Shown here one piece after another: positions 25,233 through 32,942 of a stretch of 64,000 nucleotides of DNA; positions within the stretch are counted from its first letter, which is position 1, and the number at the start of each line of letters is the position of its first letter. The position numbers and the translations under genes were made by a program. The notes beneath the pieces were generated by a model that saw only the letters and a program-made list of their open reading frames with translations, was not told where the DNA came from and did no database searches. Source of the DNA: Nonomuraea guangzhouensis (GTDB taxonomy: Bacteria > Actinomycetota > Actinomycetes > Streptosporangiales > Streptosporangiaceae); NCBI RefSeq assembly GCF_019396345.1, contig NZ_JAHKRM010000047.1:1-64000 (forward strand). The letters are read 5' to 3'.

Positions 25233-26813
25233 ATGTCCGACGCGACGCCGTCCTTGATCGCCGGCCGGTACCGGCTTGATGAGCTCATCGGCAGCGGGCC
25301 GACGGGTGAGGTGTGGCGCGGGTACGACCAGCGCGCCGACTGGACCGTGGCCGTGAAGGTGCTGGACACGCGGGCGGCCACGCCCGAGGTGCTCCGGCAG
25401 CATGCCCAGGCCGTGGCCCGGGTGATCCACCCGAACGTGGCCATGGTGCTCGACGTGGGCGACCACGAGGGAGCGCCGTACCTGGTGATGGAGTTCCTGA
25501 CGGGGGAGAGCCTCGGTGAGGAGGTGGCAGCGGGGCCGCTGCCCATCGTGGAGGCCTGTGACCTCATCGGACAGGCGGCCGCGGGGCTGGAGGCGGCGCA
25601 CCGGGCCGGTGTGGTGCACGGCCAGATCGGGCCCGACAGCTTCCGGCGGGCCGGGAGCGGGGTGCTCAAGGTCGTGGGGTTCGGGCTGACCGACCAGGTT
25701 CCGTCGGATGACGGCGTACGGTATCGGGCGCCTGAAGTGATCGACGGACGCGGCGGGGCGGCCCCCGCCGACCTGTACGCGCTGGGGTGCGTCTGTTACG
25801 AGGTGCTGTGCGGGCGCCCGCCCTTCGAGGGGTCGCCCGAAGAGGTCGGCGAGCTGCACCTGCACGCCGAGCCCGCCCCGCCGAGCAGCCATCGGGCGGA
25901 GGTGCCGGGCGAGCTGGACCGGCTGGTGCTGGCCATGCTGGCCAAGGACCCCGCCGCCCGGCCGGCCGGTGGCGAGCCGGTACGCAGAGCGCTGGCCGCC
26001 ATCGCCCGGCCACCCCGCTCCCAGCCCGGCCAGTCCACAGCGCCCCAGCCCCACCCGGCCACGGCCCCTCAGGCCATCCCTCACCCAGCGCCCCAGGTCA
26101 CCCCACACCCGGCGCCCCAGAGTGGTCAGGCCACGCCCTACCCGGGCGGCGCACCGCAGACGGGTCAGGTCGCTTCCTACCCGGGCGGAGCGGGCATCGG
26201 TGATACTCAGGCCATGCCTCCCGCTGCGTTCCACGACGGTGACGGCCCGCGCAAGGGCGACACCGCGATCTACGACGCGCCGCCACCCGGCCCGTCGTCC
26301 AACCGCCGGCTGTTCGTGCAACTGGGCGTGGCCCTGGCCGCGATCGCGGCGGTCACCGTGGGCCTGATCCTGTGGTCGGGATCACGCGGTGAGCCCGTGG
26401 CCGGGCCGACGTCCTCGCCGACGCCCACCACCAGCGCCCCGGCCCCGGTGCCGACCGAGACCCCCGAACCGAGCACGTCCGTCGCGCCCATCCCCACCGA
26501 TCCCGTGGGCCCCACACCCACCCCCAAGGGCACGCTCGCCAACAGCGTCCCGCCCGGAGGTTGGGTGAAGTGGCTGGGTGAGTTCGACAAGGCCGTGACG
26601 GCTCAGGAGTCCATCGGCGACATCGAGCCCGGCGCCGCCAGAAAGGCCCACGACAAGATCAGGAAGGCCGCCAGGAAGTCCCTGGAGAACCACGACGGCC
26701 CGGCGCTCGACCAGGTCGCGGGCATCGTCCGCGACCTGCGCAAGGCCCAGGCGAAGGGCGACGTCCCCACCTCCGGACCCCTCGCGGACTTCCTCGACGA
26801 CTGGAAACTCTGA
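25233..26813 (+). CDS. Transmembrane Ser/Thr pseudokinase
   Basis: A 526-residue protein with an N-terminal kinase fold (residues about 10-270), a Pro/Gln/Ala-rich linker, one membrane helix (LFVQLGVALAAIAAVTVGLILW, about 355-376), an extracellular Pro/Thr-rich stem and a C-terminal helical domain of about 90 residues. The Gly loop (GSGPTGEV) and the VAVK lysine (K42) are kept. The catalytic loop reads HGQIGPDS in place of HRDLKPxN (residues 129-136). The DFG motif reads GFG. Both catalytic aspartates are therefore missing, so it should bind nucleotide or partners without normal phosphotransfer. No PASTA repeats. Confidence 0.85.
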   Translation: MSDATPSLIAGRYRLDELIGSGPTGEVWRGYDQRADWTVAVKVLDTRAATPEVLRQHAQAVARVIHPNVAMVLDVGDHEGAPYLVMEFLTGESLGEEVAAGPLPIVEACDLIGQAAAGLEAAHRAGVVHGQIGPDSFRRAGSGVLKVVGFGLTDQVPSDDGVRYRAPEVIDGRGGAAPADLYALGCVCYEVLCGRPPFEGSPEEVGELHLHAEPAPPSSHRAEVPGELDRLVLAMLAKDPAARPAGGEPVRRALAAIARPPRSQPGQSTAPQPHPATAPQAIPHPAPQVTPHPAPQSGQATPYPGGAPQTGQVASYPGGAGIGDTQAMPPAAFHDGDGPRKGDTAIYDAPPPGPSSNRRLFVQLGVALAAIAAVTVGLILWSGSRGEPVAGPTSSPTPTTSAPAPVPTETPEPSTSVAPIPTDPVGPTPTPKGTLANSVPPGGWVKWLGEFDKAVTAQESIGDIEPGAARKAHDKIRKAARKSLENHDGPALDQVAGIVRDLRKAQAKGDVPTSGPLADFLDDWKL

Positions 26814-26877
26814 CGTCCGGAAACGCCGACGTCCGGAAACCCTGACGTCGGCGACCGGCGACCGGCGACCGGCGACC
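26811..26877. repeat. Tandem repeats between convergent pseudokinase and GH9 genes
   Basis: Starting at the kinase stop codon, a 16-bp unit (YGACGTCCGGAAACSC) occurs twice and begins a third time. It is followed by four exact copies of the 7-mer GGCGACC (26850-26877). The array fills the gap between two convergent stop codons. No hairpin with a U tract is present. Confidence 0.7.
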
Positions 26878-26892
26878 GGTCAGCGGCGGTGG

Positions 26893-28770
26893 CTACCGCG
26901 ACATCAGCGTCAACGCGTAGACGCCGATGGCCGCGAAGTCGTCCGCCGGTTCCGACGCCTGCCAGGACCGCACATCGTCCACGAACCGGCTGCCCCGCCC
27001 GGTGAACGGCGCGTACCGGTCCACGCCGTCCTTCGGGCACGGCACCATCCCTTCCAGATGGTCGCCCAGCCCGTCGTGGAACAGTGAGGCGTCGTTCGGC
27101 CCGTTCACCACGGCCCCCGTGGCGGGCTTCCGGGTGATGTCGGAGATCTGGTAGTGCGGGCAGCGGATCGCGTTCTCCCCAGCCCCGGCGACGAACGACA
27201 CGCCCCACGCGTTGGCGCCGAACACCCACCCGCGCTGCCGCGTCCCGAAGGCGTCGTACGCCCGGTCCCCGCTCACCGACCGGTACAGCCGCGACGTCGC
27301 CGCCATCCCGAACGCGTGCGGCACCGCGTCGAACTCGGAGTAAGCGGCCCCCGCGCGGAACGGATCCTTCCCGGCCCGCGCGGAACCGATCTCCAGCTGT
27401 GCCCGAAGATCGTCCACCAGCTGCTGTTCGGAGACGGCGAGTCCGTCGGAGATCGTCTCCTGGCCCGACGCGCCGACCAGCGCCGGCTGCCCGTCGGGGC
27501 CCGTCACCTCGATGGCCTGCACCGATCCGGCCGCGTCCGCCTGCCGGATCCCCTTGACCAGGTCGGCGTGGGCCAGCGCGCTCACGTCGTACAGGTTGAA
27601 GGTGTCGCCCCCGGCCTCGTGCTCCAGGTACTGCCCAGCCCAGTGCGCCGCCTTCTCCAGCCAGCCCGTGGCCCGGTCGTCGCCCAGCCGCAGCGCCGCC
27701 AGCGCCAGCTCGGCGGCGCCCAGCTCCATGTCGTCGCGCCAGGCGCTCTCCGGGTAGAAGGCGTGCGGCAGCGACGTGACGAGCTGCCCGACCTTCTCCG
27801 TCTTGGCCATGGCGTAGACCGCCGCCGCCTTGCCCAGCAGCGCCGCCGCCCGTTCGGGGGACGGCTCCACCTGCGCGGCCAGCGCGAAGGCCGCCGCGGT
27901 ACGGCCGGCCAGGTTGGGGCTGATCGGCTTGCCGGGGGCGGCCGCGCGGAAGACCGGCCGGTGGCTCAGGAAGCGGTGCCGGGAGGAGTCGTCGGACTCG
28001 GGCAGCCGCCAGACGTCGTGGTCGCCGACGTAGGTGGCCTCCTCGTTGCCCGCGCCGATGCCGACCTGGATGTAGAGAGTCTTGGAAGCGCCGTCCCACA
28101 TTTTGTCTAGATATTTCAGGCCGTGGGTGGCTTCGCGGTTGAGGCGCTGGTCGGGTCCGCCGTCTCGTGCCGAGGCCCAGAGCAGCGTGTCGACATAAGC
28201 CAGGATGTGGGTGAACTTGAGATAGTCGCCCGCGTCGAACCATCCGCCCTCGACGTTCACGGGGCCGCCGATTTTCGTCAGCTTGCCCTTGATCTCGTCG
28301 GTGTCCGGCCCGGTGAACACCGGCCAGTCATAGACCGAGGCGGCCTTGTCGTTGCGGTGCCGCCGACCGCCGTCCCGCTGCCCTTCGAAGAAAGTGAGGA
28401 TCTTCGAGGTGGGCGAGGCAGGCGCGATCTGGAAGGTCGGGGAGGTCATCGTGCCCGACTTGATCCGGTAGCGGCCCGGCTCCTTGAGCGCGGTGAGGTC
28501 CAGGCCGTACACGTGCTTGTACGTGCCGTTCCAGGAGCCCAGGTCGCCGCCCGCCGTGCCCTTGAGCACCTCGCGCCCGTCGGCGCGGACGACGGTGAAG
28601 CGGGCGCCCGCGGACCCCGCGCGGGTCATCAGGAAGGCGTGCTTGGACTCGGCGGGTGCGAACCCCACTTGATCGACCCGGATATGGCCGGGTGGGGGCG
28701 GTGCGGCGAGCGCCGGGGTGCTCCCCATGGTCAGGACGGTCAAGGCGACAGCTAAGGCGTACCTCATCAT
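26893..28770 (-). CDS. Secreted glycoside hydrolase family 9 enzyme
   Basis: A 625-residue secreted enzyme. A signal peptide (MMRYALAVALTVLTMGSTPALA) is followed by an Ig-like CelD_N domain (HIRVDQVGFAPAESKHAFL, about 27-110). The GH9 (alpha/alpha)6 barrel comes next. Catalytic residues are visible: the aspartate pair in GGWFDAGDYLKFTH near residue 175, and the C-terminal glutamate in WQASEPADDFAAIGVYAL. GH9 enzymes are inverting beta-glucanases, mostly cellulases, and some are exo-glucosaminidases; the exact substrate is not clear. The ATG at 28770 has GGAG 6 bases upstream. No carbohydrate-binding module is attached. Confidence 0.85.
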   Translation of the reverse strand: MMRYALAVALTVLTMGSTPALAAPPPPGHIRVDQVGFAPAESKHAFLMTRAGSAGARFTVVRADGREVLKGTAGGDLGSWNGTYKHVYGLDLTALKEPGRYRIKSGTMTSPTFQIAPASPTSKILTFFEGQRDGGRRHRNDKAASVYDWPVFTGPDTDEIKGKLTKIGGPVNVEGGWFDAGDYLKFTHILAYVDTLLWASARDGGPDQRLNREATHGLKYLDKMWDGASKTLYIQVGIGAGNEEATYVGDHDVWRLPESDDSSRHRFLSHRPVFRAAAPGKPISPNLAGRTAAAFALAAQVEPSPERAAALLGKAAAVYAMAKTEKVGQLVTSLPHAFYPESAWRDDMELGAAELALAALRLGDDRATGWLEKAAHWAGQYLEHEAGGDTFNLYDVSALAHADLVKGIRQADAAGSVQAIEVTGPDGQPALVGASGQETISDGLAVSEQQLVDDLRAQLEIGSARAGKDPFRAGAAYSEFDAVPHAFGMAATSRLYRSVSGDRAYDAFGTRQRGWVFGANAWGVSFVAGAGENAIRCPHYQISDITRKPATGAVVNGPNDASLFHDGLGDHLEGMVPCPKDGVDRYAPFTGRGSRFVDDVRSWQASEPADDFAAIGVYALTLMSR

Positions 28771-28806
28771 GGGGCGCTCCATGGAATTATGTGAACAGCG
28801 TTCAGC

Positions 28807-28836
28807 ACGGTATTCGCGTGTGACAGGGGAGGTCAA
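28807..28836 (-). promoter_or_regulatory. Candidate promoter for the GH9 gene
   Basis: On the minus strand TTGACC (28831-28836) and TACCGT (28807-28812) are separated by 18 bp, about 37 bp before the GH9 start. A small palindrome GAAC-AGC-GTTC (28793-28803) lies between the -10 and the start and could be an operator. The 102-bp gap must also hold the pepQ promoter on the other strand. Confidence 0.4.
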
Positions 28837-28872
28837 TAGTGGCGTGAGGGTTAATACACGTACATTGACGAA

Positions 28873-29922
28873 ATGACCGTCAATTATCCGGAACGCCGGG
28901 CGCGGGTCGCGGAAATGCTGCCCGCGCGCGAGGTCGACGCGATCCTCGTCACCTCGGGCGTCAACGTGCGCTACCTCACCGGGCTGGAGAGCTCGAACGC
29001 CGCTGTGCTGATCAAGGCCGACGGTTCCGCGCTGCTGGTGACCGACAACCGCTACATCGAGAAGACGCGCGGGCTGGACGTGGCGGCCGTCGAGGCGTCC
29101 GACGTGGCGGCCAGGCTGGCCGCGCCCGGCATCGGGATCGAGGCGGCGAGCATGACCGTGGCGACGTTCAACCGGCTGAGCAGCCTGCTGGAGAGCGGGC
29201 CGGTTCCCCTGGAGCCGCTCGTGGAGCTGCTGCGGGCGGTCAAGGACGACGACGAGCTTGAACTCCTCCGTACGGCCTGCGCGATCAGCGACCAGGCGTT
29301 CGCCGACGTCACGGGCAACATCGGCCCCGGCGTCACCGAGCGGGACCTCGCCCGGCTGCTCGAAGCCCGCATGATCGAGCTCGGCGCCGACGGACCGGCC
29401 TTCGCCACCATCGTCGCGGCGGGAGAGAACGGCGCCATCCCGCACCACGCGCCCAGCGGCAGGGAGCTGCGCACGGGCGACCTGATCACCATCGACTTCG
29501 GCGCCTGCTACCAGGGCTACCACGCGGACATGACGCGTACGGTCGCCCTGGGCGGCCCCGCCGACTGGCAGCGGGAGATCTACGACCTGGTCGCCGAGGC
29601 GCAGCGCGCGGGCAGCGAGGCCCTGGCACCGGGGGCGACGGCCAAGGAGGTGGACGCGGCCGCCCGTTCGGTCATCGAGGCGGCCGGCCACGGCGGTCAC
29701 TTCAGGCACGGGCTCGGTCACGGCGTCGGACTGGAGATCCACGAGGACCCGTTCCTGGGCCCGTCGCGGACCGGTAGACTAGAGGATCGAGTTCCTGTCA
29801 CCGTCGAGCCGGGGGTCTACCTTCCGGACCGGGGCGGTGTTCGCATCGAGGACACCCTTGTGACCCGCACGGGCGGCCCGGAACTCCTCACGAAGACGAC
29901 CAAGGAGCTGCTCGTCCTTTGA
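28873..29922 (+). CDS. pepQ: Xaa-Pro aminopeptidase / prolidase (M24 family)
   Basis: A 349-residue metallopeptidase that cleaves X-Pro bonds. The N-terminal creatinase-like domain (ILVTSGVNVRYLTGLESSNAAVLI) is followed by the pita-bread catalytic domain with all five metal ligands in place. These are ITIDFGACYQGYHADMTRTV (two Asp), HGLGHGVGLEIHEDP (His), VTVEPGVYLP (Glu) and GVRIEDTLV (Glu). It lies immediately upstream of efp, a common actinobacterial arrangement. No ribosome binding site precedes the ATG. A TAGACT box inside its 3' end (29775-29780) might be an internal promoter for efp. Confidence 0.88.
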   Translation: MTVNYPERRARVAEMLPAREVDAILVTSGVNVRYLTGLESSNAAVLIKADGSALLVTDNRYIEKTRGLDVAAVEASDVAARLAAPGIGIEAASMTVATFNRLSSLLESGPVPLEPLVELLRAVKDDDELELLRTACAISDQAFADVTGNIGPGVTERDLARLLEARMIELGADGPAFATIVAAGENGAIPHHAPSGRELRTGDLITIDFGACYQGYHADMTRTVALGGPADWQREIYDLVAEAQRAGSEALAPGATAKEVDAAARSVIEAAGHGGHFRHGLGHGVGLEIHEDPFLGPSRTGRLEDRVPVTVEPGVYLPDRGGVRIEDTLVTRTGGPELLTKTTKELLVL

Positions 29923-29946
29923 GCGGCCGCACGCGGGAGAATACGA

Positions 29947-30507
29947 GTGGCGACGACCAACGACCTCAAGAACGGCATGGTGTTGAAGCTCGACGGCGGT
30001 GAGCTGTGGGCCGTTGTGGAGTTCCAGCACGTCAAGCCGGGCAAGGGCGGCGCGTTCGTGCGCACCAAGCTCAAGAACGTGCTCTCGGGCAAGGTCGTCG
30101 ACAAGACCTTCAACGCCGGCGTGAAGGTCGACGTGGCCAACGTCGACAAGCGCGAGATGCAGTATTCCTACAAGGACGGCGACGACTTCGTCTTCATGGA
30201 CACCGAGACCTACGACATGGTCAACGTGCCCACCGGCACGGTCGGCTCCGCCGCCAACTACATGCTCGAGAACACCCTGGCCACGATCGCCTTCAACGAG
30301 GGCTCCGCGCTCTACGTCGACCTGCCGGCCGCGGTCGAGCTGACCATCTCCAGCACCGAGCCCGGCCTGCAGGGCGACCGCTCCACCGGCGGCACCAAGC
30401 CCGCCACGCTGGAGACCGGCGCCGAGGTCAAGGTCCCGCTCTTCATCACCACCGGCGAGAAGATCAAGGTCGACACGCGCAGCGGCGACTACCTCGGCCG
30501 GGCCTGA
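29947..30507 (+). CDS. efp: Translation elongation factor P
   Basis: Binds the ribosome next to the peptidyl-tRNA and relieves stalling at proline stretches. The 186-residue product is normal in length, with the KOW-like domain I and two OB domains. The tip loop reads VKPGKGGAFVR, with Lys33 at the position that is modified in some bacteria. No EpmA/EpmB-type modification genes are nearby, which fits actinobacteria. The product matters here because the window encodes several polyproline-containing proteins (murF insert, ftsZ tail, the 60005 protein). GTG start with GGGAG upstream. Confidence 0.95.
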   Translation: MATTNDLKNGMVLKLDGGELWAVVEFQHVKPGKGGAFVRTKLKNVLSGKVVDKTFNAGVKVDVANVDKREMQYSYKDGDDFVFMDTETYDMVNVPTGTVGSAANYMLENTLATIAFNEGSALYVDLPAAVELTISSTEPGLQGDRSTGGTKPATLETGAEVKVPLFITTGEKIKVDTRSGDYLGRA

Positions 30508-30508
30508 G

Positions 30509-30919
30509 GTGTCTGCACGCGGCAAAGCACGCAGGCGAGCGCTCGACATCCTCTTCGAGTCCGAACTCCGCAGCGAGGATCCCCTGCGGATCCTCGCTGA
30601 GCGGGTCGAACGGCAGGACCCCCCGGTCAACGAATACACCTCGACGATCGTCGAGGGCGTCGCCCGTCACCAGGCCCGCATCGACGAGCTCATCACCACC
30701 TACTCCGAGGGCTGGACCCTCGACCGCATGCCCGCGGTCGACCGCAACCTGCTGCGTGGCGGCACCTACGAGCTCCTGTGGATGCCCGGCGTCCCCGAGG
30801 GCGTGGTCATCAGCGAGTGGGTGCACCTGGCGGGCGAGCTCTCCACGGACGAGTCGCCCCAGTTCGTGAACGGGCTGCTGGCCCGCTTCAAACAGCTGAA
30901 GCCAAGTATCACCCTTTAG
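30509..30919 (+). CDS. nusB: Transcription antitermination factor NusB
   Basis: A 136-residue all-helical RNA-binding protein of the NusB/RsmB-N fold that joins NusE/S10 on boxA RNA to promote rRNA transcription. The N-terminal basic helix SARGKARRRALDILFESE and the C-terminal EYTSTIVEGVARHQARID and VDRNLLRGGTYELLW blocks match the family. The start GTG lies one base after the efp stop, so the two genes are coupled. Two hairpins follow at 30922 and 31075. Confidence 0.93.
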   Translation: MSARGKARRRALDILFESELRSEDPLRILAERVERQDPPVNEYTSTIVEGVARHQARIDELITTYSEGWTLDRMPAVDRNLLRGGTYELLWMPGVPEGVVISEWVHLAGELSTDESPQFVNGLLARFKQLKPSITL

Positions 30920-31074
30920 ACACCCTCTTCGGGTGAACCTGGTTCTACCGCCGGGGGATCCCTGCCCCTCCGGGTAGAAGAAGTTCCTACTTCTGCCCCG
31001 AAAGTCGTCCATATAGGCGAGGTACGTTCCAGACACGCGGCCTGCACGGCTTGCGCTAGGCGAGGGACGTGTAC

Positions 31075-31125
31075 ACCGCACGGTCAACCGTTCGACGCCT
31101 GTCGGCGCCTGGTTGACCGTGCGGT
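31075..31125 (+). terminator. Long perfect hairpin downstream of nusB
   Basis: ACCGCACGGTCAACC (31075-31089) and GGTTGACCGTGCGGT (31111-31125) form a perfect 15-bp stem with a 21-nt loop, followed by TTC. Probably the terminator of pepQ-efp-nusB, although it lies 155 bp past the nusB stop. A smaller hairpin, CACCC-TCTTC-GGGTG, lies at about 30922. The stretch between them (30936-31074) holds no gene that I can support, so a short RNA ending at this hairpin is possible. Ten bases of its arm recur in the hairpin at 34803. Confidence 0.6.
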
Positions 31126-31201
31126 TTCGACAGGAGCCCACCCGCCCCGGTCCCGTCCCGCGTCAGGAACTCAGCGCCGGCCATGGGCGCCGACGCCCCA
31201 C

Positions 31202-31236
31202 AAAACGCCCCGCCGGTCCATCCCAGCCGGCGGGGC
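31202..31236 (-). terminator. Terminator of the minus-strand secreted-protein gene
   Basis: GCCCCGCCGG (31207-31216) and CCGGCGGGGC (31227-31236) form a perfect 10-bp stem, and on the minus strand it is followed by GTTTTG. It lies just past the stop of the gene at 31246. Confidence 0.8.
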
Positions 31237-31245
31237 ACCGGTGTG

Positions 31246-31974
31246 CTACCAGGTCCAGTCGGAGTGCGCGTCGGCCTGCCACGCCTTGGGGAAGTACTGC
31301 CGGATGGCGAAGGCCATGCCGATGCCCCGGGCGATGAACTGGTCGCGCTCCAGCTTCCTGGTGATCGGCTCGCCGGGCCGGCCCTGGTTGTCCCACCAGG
31401 ACTCCCACTGCTTGACGCAGGTCTGAGCGCCGTACTTCGCGTTGCTACAAGGCGCGGGCGGCGACCAGATCTGCGTGTGGCCGAAGTCGACGATCTTGCC
31501 CGACGACTCCTCGGTGAGAGTGCCCCACGCCTTGAGGCAGTAGGTCTGGCTGGGGATGTCCCACTTCACGTAGTGCTGCCGGCCGCTGGTGGCCAGCGTG
31601 CGCAGGTTCCCGCACTTGGCGTCGCCGATCTGCTCCTTGGTGATCCGCAGGCGGTAGTAGGTGCCGTTGTCGCGCCAGCCGTCGAGCATGACCCAGCCGC
31701 CCTCGTGGACGAACTTCTCCGCGTAGTTCGGCGGCCACTTGGCGGGGTCGCCCCAGCTGATCTCCGACGTGGTGGCCGACAGCGGCTTCCAGGCCCACTG
31801 CCCGGCCGCCCGCCCATCGGCCCAGAACTGACCGGCGCTGCGCGAGGTCATCCGCGAGTACGCGCCGTAGACCTCACCCGCCGTGTCCGTACCCGCCGTC
31901 TCCGCCTGAGCCGGTACGGCCGCCGGCGAGCCCAACACCACCGCAAATAGCGAGATTCGCCACAAAATCCTCAT
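31246..31974 (-). CDS. Secreted protein of unknown function
   Basis: A 242-residue exported protein. The signal peptide is MRILWRISLFAVVLGSPAAVPAQA. The mature part is rich in Trp (about 13), Gly and aromatic residues and holds four Cys: AKCGNLRTL, QTYCLKAWG, PAPCSNAKYGAQTC. These could form two disulfides. Segments such as WVMLDGWRDNGTYYRLRITKEQIGDAKC look like a compact beta-rich extracellular domain. I do not recognise the family. The start ATG has GAGGG 4-5 bases upstream. It stands alone with its own terminator. Confidence 0.6.
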   Translation of the reverse strand: MRILWRISLFAVVLGSPAAVPAQAETAGTDTAGEVYGAYSRMTSRSAGQFWADGRAAGQWAWKPLSATTSEISWGDPAKWPPNYAEKFVHEGGWVMLDGWRDNGTYYRLRITKEQIGDAKCGNLRTLATSGRQHYVKWDIPSQTYCLKAWGTLTEESSGKIVDFGHTQIWSPPAPCSNAKYGAQTCVKQWESWWDNQGRPGEPITRKLERDQFIARGIGMAFAIRQYFPKAWQADAHSDWTW

Positions 31975-32108
31975 AAATCCCTCTGTACGTAGATAAGTAG
32001 CTCACGACCCCACCGCATCAGACGCCACCTACGGGCGGGCTTCGACGATCCTGGAAGCGAGGAGGCGGAGCGGGCGATCTCCCACACCGCGTAGGCTGGG
32101 GCGGGGTT

Positions 32109-32900
32109 GTGGGAGCAAAGGGAGGCGAGCCGACGTTGCGTGCTGAAGGACGTGCCGCAGGCGTCACGAGGACTCCGGCGGTGCGGACCGCCGTCGTCTG
32201 GGCGGCGCTGCGGGCGGTGCTGGCCGAACGGGCGGCCGCCACGGGGCGTGATGACCTCGACATCGTCGACGCCGGGGGCGGGACCGGCGGGTTCGCCGTG
32301 CCGCTGGCCGAGCTGGGCCACACGGTCACCGTGGTCGATCCGAGTCCCGACTCGCTGGCCGCGCTGGAGCGCAGGGCCAAGGAGAAGGGCGTGGGCGTGC
32401 GCGCCCTGCAGGGCGACGCCGCCGACCTGGGCGACCTGCTCGACCGCGACAGCGTTGACCTGGTCCTGTGCCACAGCGTGCTCGAATACGTGGAAGACCC
32501 GATCAGCGCGCTGACGGCCGTGGCCGGCGTGCTGCGCGCGGGCGGCGCGGTCAGCGTGCTGGCCGCCAACCCGGTGGCCAGTGCCATCCACCGGGCGCTC
32601 GCGGGGCAGTTCGACGAGGCCAGGGCCGTGCTGAGCGATCCGCGGGGCAGTTGGGGCGATCGCGACCCCACGCCGCGCCGCTACACCGCCGAGGCGCTCG
32701 CCCAGCTGCTGGCCGTGACCGGCTTCACGGTCGGGGAGGTGCACGGCGTGCGGGTGTTCGCCGACCTGGTGCCCAGCAGGCTGGTCGACGGCGAACCGGG
32801 CGCGGCCGAGGCCCTCGTCGCTCTCGAACAGGCCGCCGCCGCCCACCCCGTGCTGCGTGACATCGCCACTCAGCTCCACGTCCTCGGCCATCGCGGCTGA
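32109..32900 (+). CDS. Class I SAM-dependent methyltransferase
   Basis: A 263-residue Rossmann methyltransferase. Motif I is IVDAGGGTGGFAVPLAELGHTVTVVDPS (residues about 51-78), motif II/III QGDAADLGDLL, and motif IV LVLCHSVLEYVEDP. The acceptor is unknown; the pattern resembles the ubiquinone/menaquinone and SmtA-like small-molecule or tRNA methyltransferases. It lies 42 bp upstream of dinB, an arrangement seen in other actinobacteria. GTG start; a TAGGCT box lies 11 bases upstream. Confidence 0.75.
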   Translation: MGAKGGEPTLRAEGRAAGVTRTPAVRTAVVWAALRAVLAERAAATGRDDLDIVDAGGGTGGFAVPLAELGHTVTVVDPSPDSLAALERRAKEKGVGVRALQGDAADLGDLLDRDSVDLVLCHSVLEYVEDPISALTAVAGVLRAGGAVSVLAANPVASAIHRALAGQFDEARAVLSDPRGSWGDRDPTPRRYTAEALAQLLAVTGFTVGEVHGVRVFADLVPSRLVDGEPGAAEALVALEQAAAAHPVLRDIATQLHVLGHRG

Positions 32901-32915
32901 TCAGGTCCTACCATA

Positions 32916-32936
32916 GAACGCGTGTTCGGATAGAAT
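32916..32936 (+). promoter_or_regulatory. LexA box and -10 box of dinB
   Basis: GAACGCGTGTTC (32916-32927) matches the actinobacterial/Gram-positive SOS box core GAAC-N4-GTTC. It is followed 3 bases later by TAGAAT (32931-32936), a near-consensus -10. The dinB GTG begins 6 bases after the -10, so the message should be leaderless, and LexA bound here would cover the promoter. Confidence 0.75.
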
Positions 32937-32942
32937 GGTGGC

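Noticed and set aside
26282..26813. PASTA domains in the kinase-like protein
   Set aside because: The extracellular part is Pro/Thr-rich followed by one helical domain. No PASTA repeat pattern is visible.
28770..28782. A CebR-type cellulose-regulator box at the GH9 start
   Set aside because: GGAGCGCCCC resembles only half of the known TGGGAGCGCTCCCA site, and it coincides with the ribosome binding site.
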